Shown one piece after another: positions 60,506-64,000 of a stretch of 64,000 bases of DNA. The stretch spans positions 62,001-126,000 of the forward strand of contig NZ_RDOJ01000006.1 of assembly GCF_003687725.1 (NCBI RefSeq), given 5' to 3'. The position numbers and the translations under genes were made by a program. The notes under the pieces were generated by a model that was not told the origin of the DNA, searched no databases, and saw nothing but the letters and a program-made list of their open reading frames with translations. Each line of letters begins with the position of its first letter. Position 1 is the first letter of the stretch. Source of the DNA: Faecalibacter macacae. Its GTDB lineage: Bacteria > Bacteroidota > Bacteroidia > Flavobacteriales > Weeksellaceae.

Positions 60506-62272
60506 ATGAATCAACCAAAAAGATTGTTTGATTTACCTTACCGACAATTAGAATTATTTCCTAACCTAAACATGCTTAATACAAAAGTTGATGGGCAATG
60601 GAAAGCTATTTCATCAAGTCAGTTTATTGACATGGTGAACGAAGTTTCACGTGGACTTATAGCAGTTGGTGTAAAGCCGGGTGAAAAAGTTGGTTTAATC
60701 TCGGAAAATCGTTTAGAATGGAATGTTATCGATTTTGCTATTCAGCAAGTTGGTGGAGTTGTTGTAGCAATCTATCCAAATATTTCCGATTCTGATTACG
60801 AATATATTTTTAAAGATGCGAACATCAAAGTTTGTTTCGTTAGTAACGATAATTTATACGATCGTATCAATACTTTAAAATCTCAATTACCTACTTTAGA
60901 TAAGTTATTCATGATTAATTCCTCTCAAGGAAAAACGAATTGGAATGAATTAAAGAAAGTTGGTAATGCGATTAATCAATCAGAAGTTGAAGCTTCAAAA
61001 GAGGCAGTTAAAGAAGATGATTTAGCTACTTTAATTTATACTTCTGGTACAACAGGAAATCCAAAAGGTGTGATGTTATCACACAAAAATATTCTGAGTA
61101 ATTCGATGGCAGCTGATCGGCCAACGCCTACAAAAGCATACGATAAATCGTTGACATTTTTACCTGCTTGCCATGCGTACGAACGTATGATTCAGTATCT
61201 GTACATGTACAAAGGAATGCAAGTTTACTTTGCCGAATCGATGGATACGATTGGTGAAAATATGAAGGAAGTTCAGCCAGATATGATTTCTGCAGTTCCT
61301 CGTTTACTTGAAAAAGTATACGAAAAAATCATGGCAAAAGGAAATGAATTAACAGGTTTTAAGCGTAAGTTATTCTTTTGGGCTGTTGAAGTCGGAGAAG
61401 CTTATGATCCAGATCCAACAAAGCGAGATTTTTTCTACGACATCAAATATGCTATTGCACATAAATTAGTTCTTTCAAAATGGAAAGAAGGTTTAGGCGG
61501 AAATTTAGGAGCTGTTTGTTCAGGAAGTGCTGCTTTAAATCAACGTTTAATGCGTTTATATTTTGCTGCAAAAGTAAATGTGTACGAAGGTTATGGTTTA
61601 ACAGAAGCTTCACCTTTAATTTCAGTAAATTCATACCAAGATGGTGTTTTAATCGGAACGGTTGGACCTGCAATTCCTGGTGTTGAGTTTAAGTTAGCTG
61701 ATGATGGTGAAATTATGGTAAAAGGTCCTAATGTAATGTTAGGATACTACAATAATCCAGAAGCAACTGCTGAAGTTTTAAAAGAGGGATGGTTATATAC
61801 AGGTGATATTGGAGAAATTATCGATAATAAATTCCTGAAAATTGTTGACCGTAAGAAAGAAATGTTCAAGACTTCTGGTGGAAAATATATTGTTCCCACT
61901 GCAATCGAATCTAAAATGGTCGAATCTGATTATATCGAACAAATGATGGTTATTGGTGAAAATCATAAATTTCCAGCAGCATTAATTGTCCCTTCTTATC
62001 AAAATTTATTGGATTGGGCTAAAACAAATGCTAAAGATTTGATTACGTCAACTAAAGAAGATTTCTTTAAGTCTGAAGCAGTTTACAATAAAGTAATGCA
62101 AGAAGTAGAGAAAGGAAATGCTAATCTTGGAAATTGGGAGAAAATTAAAAAAGTAGCAATATTATCTAACGAATTTACAATTGATGGTGGTGAATTAACT
62201 CCAACTTTAAAATTAAAACGTAAAGTAATTATTGAAAAATATAAAAAAGAGATTGAAGAAATTTATCAATAG
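60506..62272 (+). CDS. Long-chain fatty-acid--CoA ligase (AMP-forming), copy 2
   Basis: 588 residues from the ATG at 60506 (MNQPKRLFDLPYRQLELFPN); the in-frame ATG at 60443 is not supported by the neighbours. It has the same order of motifs as copy 1: YTSGTTGNPKGVM, FLPACHAYERM, GYGLTEASPLIS, YTGDIGE, DRKKEMFKTSGGKY, LTPTLKLKRK. It resembles copy 1 closely throughout by eye, so these are recent or conserved paralogues, likely with different chain-length or expression roles. A 188-base gap after the copy 1 terminator holds its own control region, with a -7-like GATATTTG near 60463-60470. A long hairpin terminator follows. Confidence 0.9.
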   Translation: MNQPKRLFDLPYRQLELFPNLNMLNTKVDGQWKAISSSQFIDMVNEVSRGLIAVGVKPGEKVGLISENRLEWNVIDFAIQQVGGVVVAIYPNISDSDYEYIFKDANIKVCFVSNDNLYDRINTLKSQLPTLDKLFMINSSQGKTNWNELKKVGNAINQSEVEASKEAVKEDDLATLIYTSGTTGNPKGVMLSHKNILSNSMAADRPTPTKAYDKSLTFLPACHAYERMIQYLYMYKGMQVYFAESMDTIGENMKEVQPDMISAVPRLLEKVYEKIMAKGNELTGFKRKLFFWAVEVGEAYDPDPTKRDFFYDIKYAIAHKLVLSKWKEGLGGNLGAVCSGSAALNQRLMRLYFAAKVNVYEGYGLTEASPLISVNSYQDGVLIGTVGPAIPGVEFKLADDGEIMVKGPNVMLGYYNNPEATAEVLKEGWLYTGDIGEIIDNKFLKIVDRKKEMFKTSGGKYIVPTAIESKMVESDYIEQMMVIGENHKFPAALIVPSYQNLLDWAKTNAKDLITSTKEDFFKSEAVYNKVMQEVEKGNANLGNWEKIKKVAILSNEFTIDGGELTPTLKLKRKVIIEKYKKEIEEIYQ

Positions 62273-62292
62273 CTTCTATTCTTTTAAATTAT

Positions 62293-62335
62293 AAAAAGTG
62301 ATTTGAGTTAAAATTATTCAAATCACTTTTTTTTT
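62293..62335 (+). terminator. Terminator of ligase copy 2
   Basis: AAAAGTGATTTGA and TCAAATCACTTTT form a long stem with an AT-rich loop, followed by nine T. It lies 21 bases after the copy 2 stop. Confidence 0.88.
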
Positions 62336-62506
62336 CGTATATTATTTTAGAGTTTATGAATCTTAGATAAATAAGATAGTTTTTTATTTAATATGAAATT
62401 GTACTCCAGCTATATAATAAATTTTCGTTAACGAATATTTAAGAAAAATTTAATATTGTGGAAAAATATCACGAAATTTGCACTCTTTTTTGGAAAATAT
62501 AAACAG

Positions 62507-64000
62507 ATGAATAATCCGACTAGAATATTTGATTTAGCATATCGTCAAGCTGAATTATGGCCAGACAATAATATGTTTGCTACTAAAGTTGATGGTGAAT
62601 GGAAATTCACAAAACCTTCAGAATTTATTCAACAAACGAAAGAAATCTCGAATGGACTTTTAGCATTAGGTATTAAACCAGGCGATAAAGTTGGATTAGT
62701 ATGTGAAAGCCGATACGAATGGCATGTTATTGATTTTGCTATTCAGCAAATCGGAGCAATTGTTGTTGCAGTTTATCCTAATATTACAGATGCAGAATAT
62801 CAATTTATTTTTAACGATGCGGATATTAGTCTTTGTATCGTTAGCAATAAAAATTTATACAATCGTATTAGTAAATTAATAGACTCTATGTTCAATTTAC
62901 AATACATTTTTGCTATTAATGAATTTCCTGATTCAAGAAATTGGAAAGAATTAATAACAATAGGAAAAGACATTTCAGATGAATATGTTTCTAATCTAAG
63001 TCAAGCCGTTCGTCCTTCTGATTTAGCTACTTTAATTTATACTTCAGGTACTTCAGGTCGTCCCAAAGGAGTAATGTTATCACACAATAATATGGTTTCC
63101 AATTTTAAAGCTTCTAATGAGTTATTAGTTTTAGAACCAGGTAGTAGAGGATTAACTTTTTTACCACCTTGTCATGCTTATGAACGTACTGTAATTTACT
63201 GTTATTTAAATTTAGGAATCAATGTTTATTTTGCTGAAGGTTTAGAGAAAATTGGTGAAAATATCAGTGAAATTAAACCTCATATTATGACTGCTGTTCC
63301 ACGTTTAATGGAAAAAGTCTATGAAAAAATTATTAAAACAGGTAGTTCTTTAACAGGAACTAAACGTAAGATTTTCGATTGGGCTGTTGAAGTTGCTGCT
63401 GAATACGAACCAGATGCATCTAAAAGATCATTAGCTTATAATATGAAATTAGCTGTTGCTCGTAAATTAGTCTTAAATAAATTTTACGATGCTTTAGGAG
63501 GTAATTTCAAAAATATCATTTCGGGAAGTGCTTCATTACAAGGGCGCATTGCTCGAGTTTTTATGGCTTCTGGTTTGCCTTTTTATGAAGGTTACGGTAT
63601 GACAGAAACATCTCCTTTAATTACTGTAAATAATCCTTATCGCTTAGGAGTTCGTATTGGAACTGTTGGCTCTCCAATTTCTGGTGTTGAAGTAAAATTA
63701 GCTGAGGATGGCGAAATTTTGGTGAAAGGTCCCAACGTTATGACGGGATATTACAAAAATCCTGAGGCTACTGCTGAAGTAATTATTGATGGATGGTTAC
63801 ATACAGGAGATATTGGAACTTGGGTAGAAGGAGAAGGTAAGTTCTTAAAGATTGTCGATCGTAAAAAAGAAATGTTTAAAATTTCTGGAGGAAAATATGT
63901 TGTTCCAGCTCCGATTGAAAATAAATTATCAGAATCTAAATTCATTGAACAAGCAATGGTTGTTGGTGATGGAGAGAAATTCCCGTCAGCTTTAATCGTT
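62507..64000 (+). CDS. Long-chain fatty-acid--CoA ligase (AMP-forming), copy 3, 3'-truncated by window end
   Basis: From the ATG at 62507 (MNNPTRIFDLAYRQAELWPD) the frame stays open to base 64000, so about 498 residues are visible and the last ~90 lie outside. Motifs present: YTSGTSGRPKGVM, FLPPCHAYERT, SGSASLQGRI, GYGMTETSPLIT, HTGDIGTW and DRKKEMFKISGGKY. It is more distant from copies 1 and 2 than they are from each other (for example SGTSGRP in place of SGTTGxP, and a short insertion near HTGDIGTWVEGEGK). It is preceded by 170 bases after the copy 2 terminator, with GAAATTTG at 62473-62480 as a possible -7. The missing end should hold the adenylation Lys. Confidence 0.9.
   Translation, partial: MNNPTRIFDLAYRQAELWPDNNMFATKVDGEWKFTKPSEFIQQTKEISNGLLALGIKPGDKVGLVCESRYEWHVIDFAIQQIGAIVVAVYPNITDAEYQFIFNDADISLCIVSNKNLYNRISKLIDSMFNLQYIFAINEFPDSRNWKELITIGKDISDEYVSNLSQAVRPSDLATLIYTSGTSGRPKGVMLSHNNMVSNFKASNELLVLEPGSRGLTFLPPCHAYERTVIYCYLNLGINVYFAEGLEKIGENISEIKPHIMTAVPRLMEKVYEKIIKTGSSLTGTKRKIFDWAVEVAAEYEPDASKRSLAYNMKLAVARKLVLNKFYDALGGNFKNIISGSASLQGRIARVFMASGLPFYEGYGMTETSPLITVNNPYRLGVRIGTVGSPISGVEVKLAEDGEILVKGPNVMTGYYKNPEATAEVIIDGWLHTGDIGTWVEGEGKFLKIVDRKKEMFKISGGKYVVPAPIENKLSESKFIEQAMVVGDGEKFPSALIV

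Overview
The window is a 64 kb, low-GC piece of a Bacteroidota chromosome, most likely class Flavobacteriia, family Weeksellaceae (an Empedobacter/Elizabethkingia/Chryseobacterium relative). The evidence: AT-rich codons, Bacteroidota-type promoters (TTG near -33, TAnnTTTG near -7), a PNGase F-II-like glycosidase, GLPGLI-family proteins, a CzcA pump fused to a TolC-like domain, a DUF4290 gene next to murA, and an L-lysine 6-transaminase. The genus is an inference.

1-11.7 kb is accessory DNA. After the end of an S9 peptidase gene comes a decayed tyrosine recombinase (two frameshifts and a nonsense codon). Next are a small HTH-like gene, a 20-bp dyad, and a complete type I restriction-modification operon, hsdM-hsdS-hsdR. 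A zeta-toxin-like ATPase follows, whose upstream partner gene is frameshifted. Then comes a short arsenic operon (arsR, a DUF6428-like protein, arsC) with two copies of one operator-like dyad and no efflux pump gene.

11.7-21 kb carries metal and B12 functions. A divalent-metal RND efflux operon (adaptor plus pump fused to outer-membrane factor) lies on the minus strand. On the plus strand a cobalamin riboswitch precedes a small membrane protein and cobT-cobS-cobC, late steps of cobamide assembly.

21-32.9 kb is mostly housekeeping: an alpha/beta hydrolase and a phosphate-type porin on plus, then a minus-strand run of acyltransferase, YigZ, RibD, DUF349 protein, AroE, DedA, MurA (Asp in place of the catalytic Cys), DUF4290 protein and the PNGase F-like protein.

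33-44 kb is amino- and acyl-CoA metabolism: glutaryl-CoA dehydrogenase diverges from an aldehyde dehydrogenase/lysine 6-transaminase pair across a dyad, forming a lysine catabolic divergon. MaoC diverges from a three-domain IcmF-type B12-dependent mutase, a plausible consumer of the cobamide made by the cob genes. A GC-rich folded repeat and a decayed membrane-protein gene follow.

44-64 kb holds secreted and transport genes (M28 peptidase, TonB receptor, PQQ sugar dehydrogenase, EIIC-like protein, uracil permease, GHL10 hydrolase), a run of small stand-alone domains (SRPBCC, a broken VOC gene, DUF1801/YdeI, DUF2461, PhnB-like), and three tandem long-chain acyl-CoA ligases, the third cut by the window end.

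I found no wholly unknown multi-gene system. The best leads are the HTH gene/dyad in front of hsdMSR, the paired ars operators, the lysine divergon dyad, the Asp-type MurA, the pump fusion and the folded repeat. No tRNA, rRNA or CRISPR array was recognised.
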